From the NCBI RefSeq assembly GCF_047675955.1, contig NC_132929.1, forward strand, positions 34,650,421 through 34,714,420: a DNA stretch of 64,000 nucleotides. Direction: 5' to 3'. The notes beneath the pieces are model-generated. The model made no database searches, was not told where the DNA came from, and saw nothing but the letters and a program-made list of their open reading frames with translations. The stretch's first letter is position 1; each line of letters begins with the position of its first letter. A program made the position numbers and the translations under genes. The stretch is from Chlorocebus sabaeus. Taxonomy: Eukaryota; Chordata; Mammalia; Primates; Cercopithecidae. Shown here piece after piece: positions 1-11,065 of this stretch.

Positions 1-406
1 AATGTCAACAACCAACAGATGACATCTAACAAACAGAAACCCAGAAAACATCTGTAACATTCAGATACACCAAAAAAGTAAATTCTGTGTTGTATGCTCC
101 TCAAGTAGAATCAGGCTTTTAACTTGGAAGGGACCTTTGTAGCCATATGTTTCCTTCCTTTGTAAGATGTGAAACCAAGTACAAATGCTTTGCTCCTCAT
201 TATCACAAAATTTAAGTTTTTTGAGTTTTCAGTTCTAAAATAAATTTGAAATTATTAGTTAAATATTTTGGGCTAACTTATCTTTCCTCAGCTTTGTAAG
301 TTAAGAAACCTTAGATTACTTTTTTAAGTGTAAACATAACTCCCCATGTCTGTTGATAAAAACAGAAACCCTGAAGAGGATTAAACTGTTCTCATCCTTT
401 TGTCAG

Positions 407-533
407 GGAACTGGGAATTGAAGCTGGAGTGACTGCAGCTACTTATACACCTGGTGCATTGCATCCTCACTTGGCCCATTATCACGCACCTCCTCGACTT
501 CATCACTTACAATTAGGAGCTCTTCCTTTAATG
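407..533 (+). CDS. RNF111: RNF111 exon (fifth from last)
   Basis: The acceptor TTTTGTCAG ends at 406 and the donor GTAAAA starts at 534. The first base finishes a codon split with the upstream exon; the frame then reads ELGIEAGVTAATYTPGALHP and continues to GALPLM. This His/Pro/Leu-rich segment lies between the SUMO-interaction region and the RING domain in the family. The exon ends on a complete codon. Confidence 0.93.
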
Positions 534-877
534 GTAAAATGGAAAATTTTCAAAATTTTGACATGTTCTAAAAGTTCATTTTCTAAATATTTTATTGGAA
601 ATATTTTACTATATTAGTTATAGGTGTTTTAATAGAATTTGAGAGTAATCTTGTTAGCTATAAATAGTGCTATAAAAAGGTATTAGATGTATTAAAATCT
701 ATGTGTATAATTTGCATCATAAAATGTACTCTTAATGTACAAAATGACAGAAAAGTGTGGGATTTTTTTATATACCAAGGCACTCTTAATCCACTGTCAG
801 GAGAATACTGTGCTTCAGTTATTTTGCCATAAGTGGTAATAGATCCATTCTGATGCAGTCGTACGTTTCTTTTTTCT

Positions 878-1193
878 CTCTTCTTTTTTTTTTTTTTTTT
901 TTTTTTGTTTTTCATCAGAGTCTCAATCTGTCACCTAGGCTGGAGTACAGTAGTATGATCTCAGCTCACTGCAACCTCCACCTCCTGGGTTCAAGTGATT
1001 GTCCTGCCTCAGCCTCCCAAGTAGCTGGGATTACAGGCACATGCCAGTATGCCTGGCTAATTTTTGTATTTTTAATAGAGATGGGGTTTCACCATTTGTC
1101 CAGGCTGGTCTCAAACTCCTGACCTCAAGTCATCTGCCCACCACGGCCTCCCAAAGTGCTGGGATTACAGGCTTGAGCCAGGGCACCCAGCCT
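878..1193 (-). mobile_element. Alu, complete
   Basis: Starts with a T run and ends with the reversed Alu 5' end (GAGCCAGGGCACCCAGCCTG). Lies in an RNF111 intron, antisense to the gene. Confidence 0.9.
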
Positions 1194-1344
1194 GATTTTC
1201 TAATCTGCAGAAAGATTATACTAATTCTTTACATCTGATTTAAGCAGGTTCAGATTTTGTAAAGTAAGTGCTAAAGAACAAGTTCAACAAAACATACATT
1301 GCGTTTGCTATTTGTATTACATACTTGTTATATAAGTGGTACAG

Positions 1345-2060
1345 AAAAGGGAATAGTTTTGTGGTGTTGTGGGTAGAGGCACTGCAGGGAAGCTTTCAGA
1401 GAAGCTTTCTGGTACATGTGACTTCTAAGCAGACTGGATTTTGGAATGGTGCTCTTGCAGAGGTTACAGCATGTAAAGTTGTAGCAAATAGCACAAGCAC
1501 TGGGAACTGCAAGTAAGCTGGTATTTCTCATTTTAGGAGTGAGGTCAGGCAGCAGTGAGAAATAAAACTGTTCTACCAAGAAATTGGAACTCAGAAACCA
1601 TTGAAGGGGAAATGTCCTGATCAGATTTATGATTTTAGAGTCATTTAATCAGATTATAGTTAGATCACCTCCTCAGTTATGTGGAAAAATAGATTTAAAT
1701 GTGGGAAACCAGGTAGGACATTATAGTAGAAGAAGGTAAATATTGATGAATGCCTGAATGAAAGCAATCGTAGTTGGCGTAAAAATGATGAGACACATTT
1801 GAGAGATATTCAGGGTTTGGGTGAAGGGGCTAGGTGAATTAGGTCTTGGATGTACTAAATCTAAATCAAAGTTGAACGTCCAATAGGAAGTTAAGCTTAT
1901 GGTCTGGATTTCCAAAGATATTTGGGTTAAAGATATGATTTGATCTCTCAGTATATGGAGGTAATGAATCCATGGAAGAGGATTACGTTTTCAGGAAAAA
2001 TGTGCAGAGTGACAAGAGAGTGAAAAAACCTTAGAGAAGGACAATACTGTATTTAAATGA
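1345..2060. other. Ancient repeat-like intronic sequence, family not determined
   Basis: The prose of this stretch (gain-of-weight phrases such as GGCACTGCAGGGAAGC and AGAAGAAGGTAAATATTGATG) resembles old dispersed mammalian elements, but I cannot name the family by eye. No exon is seen. Confidence 0.3.
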
Positions 2061-2164
2061 TAATACTATGCCTCGCACAAAGGATTCTGAGAACTGGCTT
2101 GAAAAGTTGAGAAACAAAGTTAAAATAATATCAGAAAGTACAGTACCCTTGAAATATCAGAAAG

Positions 2165-2480
2165 TAAAGTACCCTTGAACAATGTGGAGGTTGGGGTGCT
2201 GACCCTCCTCACAGTTGAAAATCAGAGTATAACTTTTGAGTTCCTAAAACCTTAACTACTAATAGTCTATTGTTGATTGGAAGCCTTACTGCTAAAATAA
2301 ACAGTTGATCAACACATATTTTGTATGTTATACGTACTTGATAATCTACAATAGATAGTGATAGTTTACAATAAAGTAGAGAAAAAATGTTAAGAAAATT
2401 ATAAGGAGGGGAAAATATATTTACTGTTCGTTAAGTGAAAGTGGATCATTATAAAGGTCTCCATCCTCATTGTCTTCATG
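2165..2480. mobile_element. Possible Tigger-type DNA transposon remnant
   Basis: ACCCTTGAACAATGTGGAGG followed by GTGCTGACCCTCC and later GGAAGTGAAAGTGGATCATT-like wording resembles a dispersed Tigger-type non-autonomous element. The terminal repeat on the right is not clear. Confidence 0.45.
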
Positions 2481-4269
2481 CATTTGGCGTTAGAATGGTT
2501 ATTGGTCTTTTCTGTCAGAATGGTTCAGTAATGGTAAGTGATGTAGATGGGGCACCACTTAGGTTACTCACGGTAAGGAAGTGAAAACATGGAGACAGTG
2601 AATATAGACTTCTTGCTTTATAAGCTTGGCTGTGAAGGGAAAGTGAAGGAAAGCCCTGTTTGGTTGACAATAATTCCAGGATTAGTAGAGAATTTAGGTT
2701 TGGAGAAACTTAAGGTATTTTTAGGTTTAAGACAGAAAACCATTAGAGAGGAATTGTTTGAAGATATTGAAGGGAGGCTTGGTGGGGAGTAGTTAATTAA
2801 GCATGACCCAGGGTGAACAGGTGAAGGTAGGAGCAGGTGGTAAGGATTGAGTTTGAATAGGAGAAAAGCTTATCCATAAAGGCTGGAGGAATGAGACTAG
2901 GGAGGAGAGGCTTTTCAGGGTAAGTGAAGATTTAGACAATTTGGGATGCAGGAGTTCCTTTCTGATTTCTTTGGAGATGTTTAGGAGGCCGGGTTATCTG
3001 CTGAGTAGTAATGATCTTGGTTATAAGAGAAGTTGTAAATAATTTAAGTAATACACTATTGAAGGTTAAAAGTTATTGCTTACTTATTTTAAATTGTTTT
3101 CCACATACGAAGTGTCTGTTAAAGCTATAAATTCTGCTTAAAGTATGTTGTGATTCATTGTAGGCTAATTAAAAAGTAGTGTTGGAGATTTATTTTTAAA
3201 GATGGAAGAATGGTGCTGTATCTCAGAATTGCCCTTTCCTAATACTCTCAATATGCATGGCAGTTACGATCTATACAGTTGCTGCAAACACTGAGTTAGC
3301 AAATATGGAACCCTTGCAAGCCTCTGTTCACAACTAATCAGTGTATAACCTTTTTTTGTGCCTGTTTCTGCTTAAAGACAACTTTAAAAAATATTGTAGA
3401 ATCGTTAACATTGAACTTATAGCCAACAACACTGTAACTCATACCTGAATGAAACGTATTCTCTCCATAAGGTGTATCACAGCCTTCTTTGCTTTGGAAC
3501 ACTAGACAGCGCTTCAGCTTTATGCTTGGGTGCCATTTTAAACAACACAGTTACCAACAAAATGTACAAAACTGAAAAACATGGCACTAAACAGACTGCA
3601 AACAAGACACTGGTTTATAGTAGGAGCTCAAATACGGCAGAGCCCTGTTCTACCTCAGCTGAGAACAGAGTTGCATGTTGGGCAACTCCAATTTTTTGCC
3701 TCCGGGCATATCCACAAATGACTCTGAAAGCACAAGTATTGATTATGGGGTTACAAGTAAATTTTAGCCTGTGGGTCAGTTGACACATACATAATCCATA
3801 AATAATGAAGATTGACTATACCTAACAAAAAATTAGAAAACAGTGTTAAAACTTTCCCTAATACAATCAAGCAAAAAAGGCATAGGATACTTTGGCTGTT
3901 AGGAAGCTTAACAGAAGTGAAGTAAAAAACTTACCTTGAAGTGAAATTTTGTTGGAAAATTGTGTACATTTTTTGTTGTTGTTTTAACAAAGCTCTCTGA
4001 AATTGACAGGATCTTAAGACAATTTTACTCTTTTCAAGTTTGAGCTACTAAGAGCATCAGGCTTAAGTTTGGGCATTTTGGAGAGTTTGGTTATACTTTA
4101 AGTTTATAAACCTGTTACAGAATGCTTAGTTGGAGTTATGTATTCTTATTGAAGTTGAATTTTATGCACAGTCGAATTGAAAACATTGAAGGTCGTGAAT
4201 TATTCAATGTTAACAGTAAATCACAAGTCTATTCTTAATTGATTTAGCCTATCTCTTCTGTTGAAATAG
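2481..4269. other. RNF111 intron sequence without recognised gene
   Basis: AT-rich intronic sequence. About 3260-3790 reads like an old dispersed element, including a 103-codon open frame at 3472-3783 with no recognisable domain. I see no splice-bounded exon. Confidence 0.4.
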
Positions 4270-4362
4270 GTTCCTGATATGGCAGGTTATCCTCACATCC
4301 GTTACATTTCATCAGGGTTGGATGGAACATCATTCAGAGGTCCTTTCAGGGGCAATTTTGAG
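4270..4362 (+). CDS. RNF111: RNF111 exon (fourth from last)
   Basis: The acceptor GAAATAG ends at 4269 and the donor GTATGT starts at 4363. The 31 codons begin VPDMAGYPHIRYISSGLDG and end FRGNFE. Both borders are phase 0, so the exon could be skipped without a frameshift. The frame joins directly to the neighbouring exons and matches Arkadia. Confidence 0.94.
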
Positions 4363-4806
4363 GTATGTAATAAAATAAATGAATATGTTTGTTGTAGTAT
4401 CTTTAATACAGAGAGAGGATATATACTCTATTATACACAATTGTGTAGGACTGCTACAGTGACTGGGAATCACAAGGCAGTAAAATATGTGATTTTCTGA
4501 TGTTGCTTCTGGGAGTTACAGAAATATTTGTAAGTAATATTAATCTTAGGGTCAAAAGTTACCCAAGTATTTAAAGATGAGTCAATGAAAATAATATAGA
4601 AGAATATAAAAATGTATTAATATAAATGTCAGGTAAATAACTATGCCATTAAATGTGATAGGGAACCTAATGTTTTTGACTCAGCTAAATTTTTAGAGAA
4701 ATTGGTAGAGAAAAAAAAACCTAAGTAATTCCCTTTGTAGCTAAATGTCTTGTTTGAATTTTCAGGAAGAACAAATCATTCGAATGTGATTTAAAGTTTG
4801 ATTGTG

Positions 4807-5123
4807 GGTTTTTTTGTTTGTTGTTTGTTTGGTTTTTTTTTAGATGGAGTCTTGCTCTGTCACCCAGACTGAAGTGCAGTTGCTCAATCTCAGCTCACTG
4901 CAACCTCTGCCTTCTGGGTTCAAGCAATTCTCCTGCCTCAGCCTCCTGAGTGGCTGGGATTACAGGTGCCTGCTATCACAGCCGGCTAATTTTTGTATTT
5001 TTAGTAGAGACAGGGTTTCGCCATGTTGGCCAGGCTGCTCTCGAACTCCTGACGGCAAGTGATCCACCCACCTTGGCCTCCCAAAGTACTGGGATTACAG
5101 GTGCAAGCCACTGCACCCGGCCC
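4807..5123 (-). mobile_element. Alu, complete
   Basis: T/G-rich tail, then the antisense Alu body, ending AGCCACTGCACCCGGCC. Intronic in RNF111. Confidence 0.92.
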
Positions 5124-5369
5124 CTGTTGTGTTTTTTTAATGTCAGTTTGGAAGTTGGAGTCAGTGTGACTTAGAACTATTGTTGATTTGGTTCCTTAAT
5201 TTACTAGAATGATTTCATCTTCTCCATGCATACATACATACTGACTCATGTAGTACCATGTGGTAACATTGTTGTAATTTATAAAGACAACTTTTGCTGT
5301 ACCATTTCAGTTGACTGAGGAAAACATTATAAACAACCATTTGCCTTACTGTGTATGAGAAACATTAAG

Positions 5370-5470
5370 CCAGGCATGGTGGCTCACACCTGCAATCTCA
5401 GCACTTTGGGAGGCCGATGTGGGAGGGTCACTTGAAGCCAGGAGTTTGAGACCAGCCTGGACAACATATA
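5370..5470 (+). mobile_element. Alu fragment, left arm only
   Basis: AGCCAGGCATGGTGGCTCAC through GACCAGCCTGGACAACAT, then an abrupt switch to a (TA)-rich tract. Confidence 0.85.
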
Positions 5471-5474
5471 AACT

Positions 5475-5512
5475 TTTATATATATACTTATATATAAGTA
5501 TATAAATAACCA
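5475..5512. repeat. AT-rich palindromic simple repeat
   Basis: TATATATACTTATATATAAG and neighbours can fold on themselves. It follows the Alu fragment directly. Confidence 0.7.
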
Positions 5513-5654
5513 GTTGTCATATGTAAGTTTTTTTGAACACCGTATTTATATTGCAAGTTTCTAAGTATGGAAATTTATTTCTCTTACAATGTTGACAATA
5601 CTGTTCAAGGAATAATCATCTTGGCTTTTACCACTCACTATTCTTCACTTTCAG

Positions 5655-5750
5655 GAACTGATTCATTTGGAAGAAAGATTAGGAAATGTCAATCGTGGAG
5701 CATCCCAGGGGACAATTGAAAGATGTACATATCCACATAAATATAAGAAG
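5655..5750 (+). CDS. RNF111: RNF111 exon with the NRG/TIER segment
   Basis: The acceptor CACTTTCAG ends at 5654 and the donor GTAAGA starts at 5751. The 32 codons read ELIHLEERLGNVNRGASQGT and then IERCTYPHKYKK. The NRGA and TIER motifs just upstream of the RING are the conserved element reported in Arkadia/Arkadia-like proteins as needed for engaging SMAD2/3-bound SnoN/Ski. Both borders are phase 0. Confidence 0.94.
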
Positions 5751-6303
5751 GTAAGAATTTATTCAGTGAAGCTTCTAGAGTGTTACTGAAATGCATAAAT
5801 GTGATATATGCCGCCTTTGAATTTGTGGATTCTAGCAATGACATTTTTATTGAAGTAATACAAACATATTGTTTAAAAATTTTGGAAAGTATAAAAAATA
5901 TATACTCTGCAGTTTCTTACTCTGCAGACCCTAGTCCTTCTTCCCAGAAGTGAAATCATAGTTAAGGATTTAGATATTCTTCCAGATACTTTTTAGCATT
6001 TTCTAATAATGTACATATGTATATATATTTTTTGTCTACTTAAAAAAAGGAGATGGTAACCACATAGTTTGCAGATTGCCTTTCATGCCATATCAGCTCC
6101 CACAGATCATCCTTATTATTTTTAATAGCTTATACAGAATTCCATCATTTGGCAGTACTGTAATTTTTTTAACTAGCAGTTTATTTTGATGGACATTTTA
6201 TTGATGTGTATTTCTTCTACTCTACCCTCAGTTGCTTGTATAGCATTGTTACGGAGTAGACGTGTTAAATACGTGCCTTAAAGCAAACAGTGCTGAATAC
6301 CAA

Positions 6304-6617
6304 CAGTCCCCAACCTTTTTGGCACCAGGGACCAGTTTCCATGGAAGACAATTTTTCGTGGATAGGTGGCAGAGGGGATAGTTTCAGAATGAAACTATTC
6401 CACCTCAGATCATCAGGCATTAGATTCTCCTAAAGAGCACACAACCTATATCCCTCACATGCGCAGTTTACAACAGGTTGTAAGAGAATCTAACACTGCC
6501 GCTGATCTGACAGGATGCAGAGCTCCTGCAGTGATGCTTGCTCACCTGCCACTCACCTCCTGCTGTGCACCCGGGTACTGGTTTGCAGCCCAGGGGTTGG
6601 AGACTCTTTTATACTAT
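6304..6617. mobile_element. hAT-like non-autonomous DNA transposon (MITE)
   Basis: The ends are inverted repeats: AGTCCCCAACC at the left and GGTTGGAGACT at the right. Inside, TTAGATTCTC (6421-6430) is mirrored by GAGAATCTAA (6484-6493), so the whole element is self-complementary. The wording GGCACCAGGGACCAGTTTCC is a well-known dispersed human repeat. The exact family is not determined. Confidence 0.72.
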
Positions 6618-7120
6618 GTAGAGAATAATCATAAAGTGTGAAAATTACTATTCTTTGTATTTTTCATCTGTTTTCAAAGAGTATTGAGGTATTACCAGTA
6701 CATTCAAGTCTTCAACTGTCCAAGCTAAATACTGTAACTAATGTTAATTTAAATGGATGTTATTTGAAACATTCACTAGTAAAATAAAACTTATTTATCT
6801 ATGCTCATGGTAGGATAAAAATAGAGTTTATTTTGTTTATCATTCTCATTGTGGATTAAAAGTAATAGCTTTCGAGTGAATGAGTTTCTGTTAAATTTTA
6901 TTTTGCTTTTGATCCCAATTATTAGAGGGTCTTAAAAATATACTTAATTGATGATAGTCACTTAATTCATCCATTTATTTATGACAGTCTTACCTGGGAA
7001 AAAAGTGCGGGTGAATATGTGGTTTTGTTTTGTTTTGTTTTTCAAATAAACACAGACTTTACTCAGTTGTTCAATAATGTCATCTCTACTAATAAGGTAA
7101 CAACTGATTGGTTCTCACAG

Positions 7121-7224
7121 AGGAAACTGCACTGCAAACAAGATGGGGAAGAAGGGACTGAGGAAGACACAGAGGAAAAATGTACTATCTGTTTGTCTAT
7201 TTTAGAGGAAGGTGAAGATGTGAG
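7121..7224 (+). CDS. RNF111: RNF111 exon with first half of the RING-H2 domain
   Basis: The acceptor GGTTCTCACAG ends at 7120 and the donor GTAACT starts at 7225. It encodes RKLHCKQDGEEGTEEDTEEK and then CTICLSILEEGEDVR, with the first Cys pair (C-x2-C) of the RING. An acidic stretch precedes the RING. The exon ends two bases into an Arg codon that the last exon completes, so the RING is split across two exons. Confidence 0.95.
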
Positions 7225-7295
7225 GTAACTAGAAATTAATTATCTAAAATCCATTGTCAAAACTGTACATGGGATTTTATTTGAAAAGTAAATTA

Positions 7296-7596
7296 CACCT
7301 GGCATGATGGCTCACACCTGTAATCCCAGCACTTTTTGAGGCCAAGGCCAGAGGCTCTCTTGAGACCAGGAGTTCGAGGCCAACCTGGGCAACATAACAA
7401 GACTCTGTTTCTACAAAAAAGAAAAATAGTACAATTATTTGCATGTGATGGTGTGCACCTGCAGTCCGAGCTACTCAGGAGGCTAAGGCAGGAGGATGAC
7501 TCAAGCCTAGGAGTTTGAGGCTGCAGTTGAGCTTTGAGCACACCACACTGCACTCCAGCTTGGGCAATAGAGTGAGACCCTGTCTCTGAAAAAAAG
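7296..7596 (+). mobile_element. Alu, complete, older
   Basis: ACACCTGGCATGATGGCTCA through GAGACCCTGTCTCTGAAAAA. It lies 70 bases after the RNF111 RING exon. Confidence 0.92.
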
Positions 7597-7680
7597 GATA
7601 AAAGTAAACTGGAAACCAAATAAAGATTATTCTTGGCATATACTGTTACCAGTCTCTCCATAAGAGCCCTTAGTATACAA

Positions 7681-7745
7681 TATTAAGTATATATAACAAT
7701 TATTCCATGAAAACAATATTACTCACCTTTAATCAGTTGTGTACT
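7681..7745 (+). repeat. 65-bp direct repeat, copy 1
   Basis: TATTAAGTATATATAACAAT through TGTGTACT recurs at 8835-8899 with only two differences. It is not Alu or L1. Confidence 0.85.
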
Positions 7746-8005
7746 GGTAGAACTGGCTTCATCTAGTGAGTGAAACAATAAAAGATTAAAGTCTCTATGT
7801 TACCAATGTGGGAGTGGGAAATGTACTGCCTATTTTAGGGCCACACAAGGTTTGGCCAGGGAAATTTTGTAGTCAAAATTGTCTTCTGTAAATCTTGCAG
7901 AAATGAGAATTTGAGAGGTTTTGGAGGTCCTAGAAAGTTATAATGTGTTCTTCAAAACTTGAAATGGATCCAGATTAGCCTTATGCGGTTTGTTTTACAG
8001 CATCT

Positions 8006-8170
8006 TTTTTTTTTTTCTTTTCTGGGAGATGGTCTCTTCCTGTTGCCCAGGCTGGAGTGCAAGGGAGCAATCTCAGCTCACTGCAACCTCCACCTCCTGA
8101 GCTGAAGCGATCCACCTGCCTCAGCCTGCCAAAGTGCTGGGATTACAGGCATAAGCCACAGCACTCGGCT
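8006..8170 (-). mobile_element. Alu, internally shortened
   Basis: T run, GGTCTCTTCCTGTTGCCCAG, then a jump to the left-arm end GGGATTACAGGCATAAGCC. About half of the body is missing. Confidence 0.85.
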
Positions 8171-8834
8171 ATAGCGTCTTTTATAAACTGGTTTTGTCCT
8201 AAAATTTCCTCTAAACTAGTAGGACTATTCCCTTCTTGCAACTTTGTTTAGAAAATGTTAGTATGTTAACCCTAATATTAATTTTAGGCATTTTATTTGT
8301 ATAATCACTTAAGTAATTGTTTTCTTCCTGTTCTTTTTTTTTTAATGTTAACATAATGCCATATGAAACAGCTTCTATATCATATATAACAGAACCATGT
8401 AGTAATATTATTGCCCTAATTTATAAGGATAATTTTGTCATACCTCTTCAGTTGGCTGAGAAAAAAATTATTGTCTACCATATGACAAGGTTATTTGCAC
8501 ATGGTATTTCTAATGAAGGTTTATAAATTTGGAACTTAATGCTTTTACAGTATTGACAATACTGTTCAAGGAATAATTGAGAAACTGTTTAAAGCTACTA
8601 TTTTAAGAAGATATTAGGAAGTCTGAAAAGTGTATAAAAACTCTTTAACGGTGGCTAGAAGTGGAAATGGACACAAGTCAGTAACTTTTATCCCACTTTT
8701 AACACTCAGAATTAATGTTACCCTATCTTGCTTGGAGGCTTTATTTCTCAATTTCTGATTGGTAATTTGGCATGATGTAAACAAACTAAAATCATTACAT
8801 CTCCTTTTAACCTACCTGTTAAACAGTAGCACAG

Positions 8835-8899
8835 TATTAAGTATATATAACAATTATTCCATGAAAACAATATTACTCACTTTTAATCAGTTATGTACT
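8835..8899 (+). repeat. 65-bp direct repeat, copy 2
   Basis: Near-identical to 7681-7745. The sequence that follows it (to about 8985) also resembles part of the RNF111 3' UTR near 9935-10075. Confidence 0.85.
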
Positions 8900-9417
8900 T
8901 AAGTTTATGTATAAAGATTATACTAAGACATTTCTTAGTGAGGAAATTGTGGTTACTATATATTTGCCACATGAATTCTAATGTTTTTGAGAGAGAATTA
9001 AATGAGGTAATAAGTATATATTTGAGATAATATGTATTTTTAAAGGGCATTACAAATGCAGTGATGATTTGATATTTAAAAATATATTTGCAATATTATG
9101 TGACAGGTAACATACTACTAACTCCAGGGCATTGGCATCTCCTGTACCAAAATAAAACTGGAATAATTGCCAGTGTAATTTGTGTTCCTACAATTTTTAA
9201 GATTTTGTATAATATGATCCTGTAGCTTTGAAAGTTAATTATCTTGATCATTTATATATTATATTGCCCAGAGTGCTAATGTAATCTGTATCTTTTATAG
9301 AAGAGAAAGATGCTTAGTAACTTCAAAACATTATTGAATTATTACATATATAATTTGTTTACCATGTGCAATTATCATAAAATTAATTTTTGCTTTTTGT
9401 TTTCTTGCCAATAATAG

Positions 9418-9535
9418 ACGTCTTCCATGTATGCACCTTTTCCACCAAGTGTGTGTTGACCAGTGGTTGATTACCAATAAGAAGTGCCCCATATGCAGAG
9501 TGGACATTGAGGCCCAGCTCCCAAGTGAAAGTTGA
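9418..9535 (+). CDS. RNF111: RNF111 last coding exon: second half of RING-H2 and stop
   Basis: The acceptor CAATAATAG ends at 9417. After the split Arg, the frame reads RLPCMHLFHQVCVDQWL and then ITNKKCPICRVDIEAQLPSES, with TGA at 9533-9535. C-M-H-L-F-H and the C-P-I-C pair supply the remaining zinc ligands of the C3H2C3 RING-H2, and the Trp after VDQ is the usual E2-contact position. The domain ends a few residues before the C terminus, as in the family. Confidence 0.96.
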
Positions 9536-11065
9536 CACCATGTTTCAGAACTCTTGCCCTCCCTCTCATTCCCATCCTTTCTGGTACTGCAGTCAACCAA
9601 AGATGGCATGACTTACCTGCGCAGATTTGGAAGCATTGAACTTAGAGTGCTGGCTCTGCTATATGGTACAACTAATGCTAGACCTACAGTTTATGTATAC
9701 AGTTGATTTTCATGTATTTATAAAAGCTTTTTTTTCTAGATTTGACATTTTTCTGTATCATTTTACTGTATTTTTGCATGGTTCCTTGTATTGCATTTCT
9801 TTGCACATATTATGGGCTTGTGACCCTAAACTTGCAGGCAAGATTAGCTGCTTTAGTAAGTAGAATTTTGTGGTCTTTTTGTTTTTTACATAGTACCAAG
9901 CCTAGATAATTATGAATTTTTTATCCATTACTAACCTTTAATTTAATCAATCATGTACTTTAGTTTAATGTATAAAGATCCTCTAGAAAATGATAATATT
10001 GTGTATTAAGACATTCCTTAATTAGGACAAAATGGCTGCTGTATATTTACTATATGGAGTTCTGAGTTAAATACCATCCTTAATACTGGGAACAGAATAC
10101 AACCCATATTAAATCAGATGCAGGTGGTAGTCACATCACCAGAGTGATCAGTATAAATTTTCTTGGTGTATCCTTTTCCTTTCAACACAGTGCAGATAAG
10201 AGTTGAATATTGATATCATACATTTAGACTGCTGTTCTGATTGCATTTATCTTTTTCCTACATCATTTAGAATTTTATTTCCCTGATTCAGTTTTTGCTG
10301 CTGTGAAACAGCTCTGATGAACACTAAATATTAATTTCAATTAGCTAGATTGTACATACTTGCAGATTTAACAAAATTTTAGGGAAATTAAAAAAGACAT
10401 GTAGAATTTGTTGTCTTCTGCTAAGCACGAAAAGTTAAGATATCTGCTTACACTGATTTTGTAGACACATTAAGGCAAGATTTGGAATTTAAGTCATTGG
10501 CAGGTATCTGTGCATTCATAGAATTTCTAAAGGTCCCAGGATCACTTTTAAGGGATTTTTATTAGTTTAAAGATAAATAAAGTCAGCTGAATCTACATGT
10601 CTCTTGTTTTATTTCTCTCTAAACTTGAAAACAGTAAATCTGCAGATACTGTGAGGCACAAATTATACTGTCAACCTACTGTTGCTATGGTTATATACTC
10701 CCACTTCATACATTACCAAGAGTCGATCACTGATTTAAAATTTTTAATTTCTATAGTTAAGATTTACTGCATAATATAGAATATAAAGTTAAGTTAACAT
10801 ACTAACATTTCTCCTTTGGAGGAAGTTTTAATCTACTTCAGGATGCATATTATTATCAAGATACTTTCATATACAGGATAGCCTAATTTTATTTGTTTAA
10901 ATATGCTTAATATGCCCCAGATTGCAAATGCATCCAGTCAGTAATATCACTGTCTGTATGTGGAGGACATGTTCCCATGGATCATATGTGAAGATGTCAA
11001 TAAGCTTGCATTAAGCCACCTGCTTTGTAAGTGGATTGATTAATAAATAACTTATATTTCTATTG
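9536..11065 (+). other. RNF111: RNF111 3' UTR (3' end inferred)
   Basis: This AT-rich, Alu-free sequence follows the stop codon. AATAAA occurs at 10576-10581, 11042-11047 and 11669-11674. I favour the middle signal because a T/G-rich stretch (GTCTTTGTGTTTC) follows it. The other two could be alternative ends. Part of the UTR (about 9935-10075) resembles sequence in the preceding intron. Confidence 0.6.
11042..11047 (+). terminator. RNF111: Probable RNF111 poly(A) signal
   Basis: A canonical AATAAA lies about 1.5 kb after the RNF111 stop, followed within 20 bases by a T/G-rich stretch. Alternative AATAAA hexamers lie at 10576 and 11669, so which one dominates is an inference. Confidence 0.5.

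Larger units (their letters stand above)
407..11065 (+). other. RNF111: RNF111 (Arkadia) gene, 3' portion: five terminal exons, introns and 3' UTR
   Basis: Five exons with GT-AG borders join in frame into the C-terminal 178 or so residues of Arkadia, a nuclear RING E3 ubiquitin ligase that targets SnoN, Ski and SMAD7 and so strengthens TGF-beta/Nodal signalling. The order seen is a His/Pro/Leu-rich stretch, the NRG...TIER segment and a C-terminal RING-H2 of the C3H2C3 type, ending in QLPSES and a stop. The human protein is about 990 residues, so only the last fifth is here and the rest lies upstream of base 1. Introns lie at 534-4269, 4363-5654, 5751-7120 and 7225-9417. They carry Alus, a hAT-like remnant and duplicated non-Alu segments. 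The 3' end at about 11065 is inferred from a poly(A) signal. Confidence 0.95.

Noticed and set aside
3472..3783. 103-codon open frame in an RNF111 intron
   Set aside because: No known domain and no splice-site pair that would join it to RNF111 in frame. The surrounding sequence reads like an old dispersed element.
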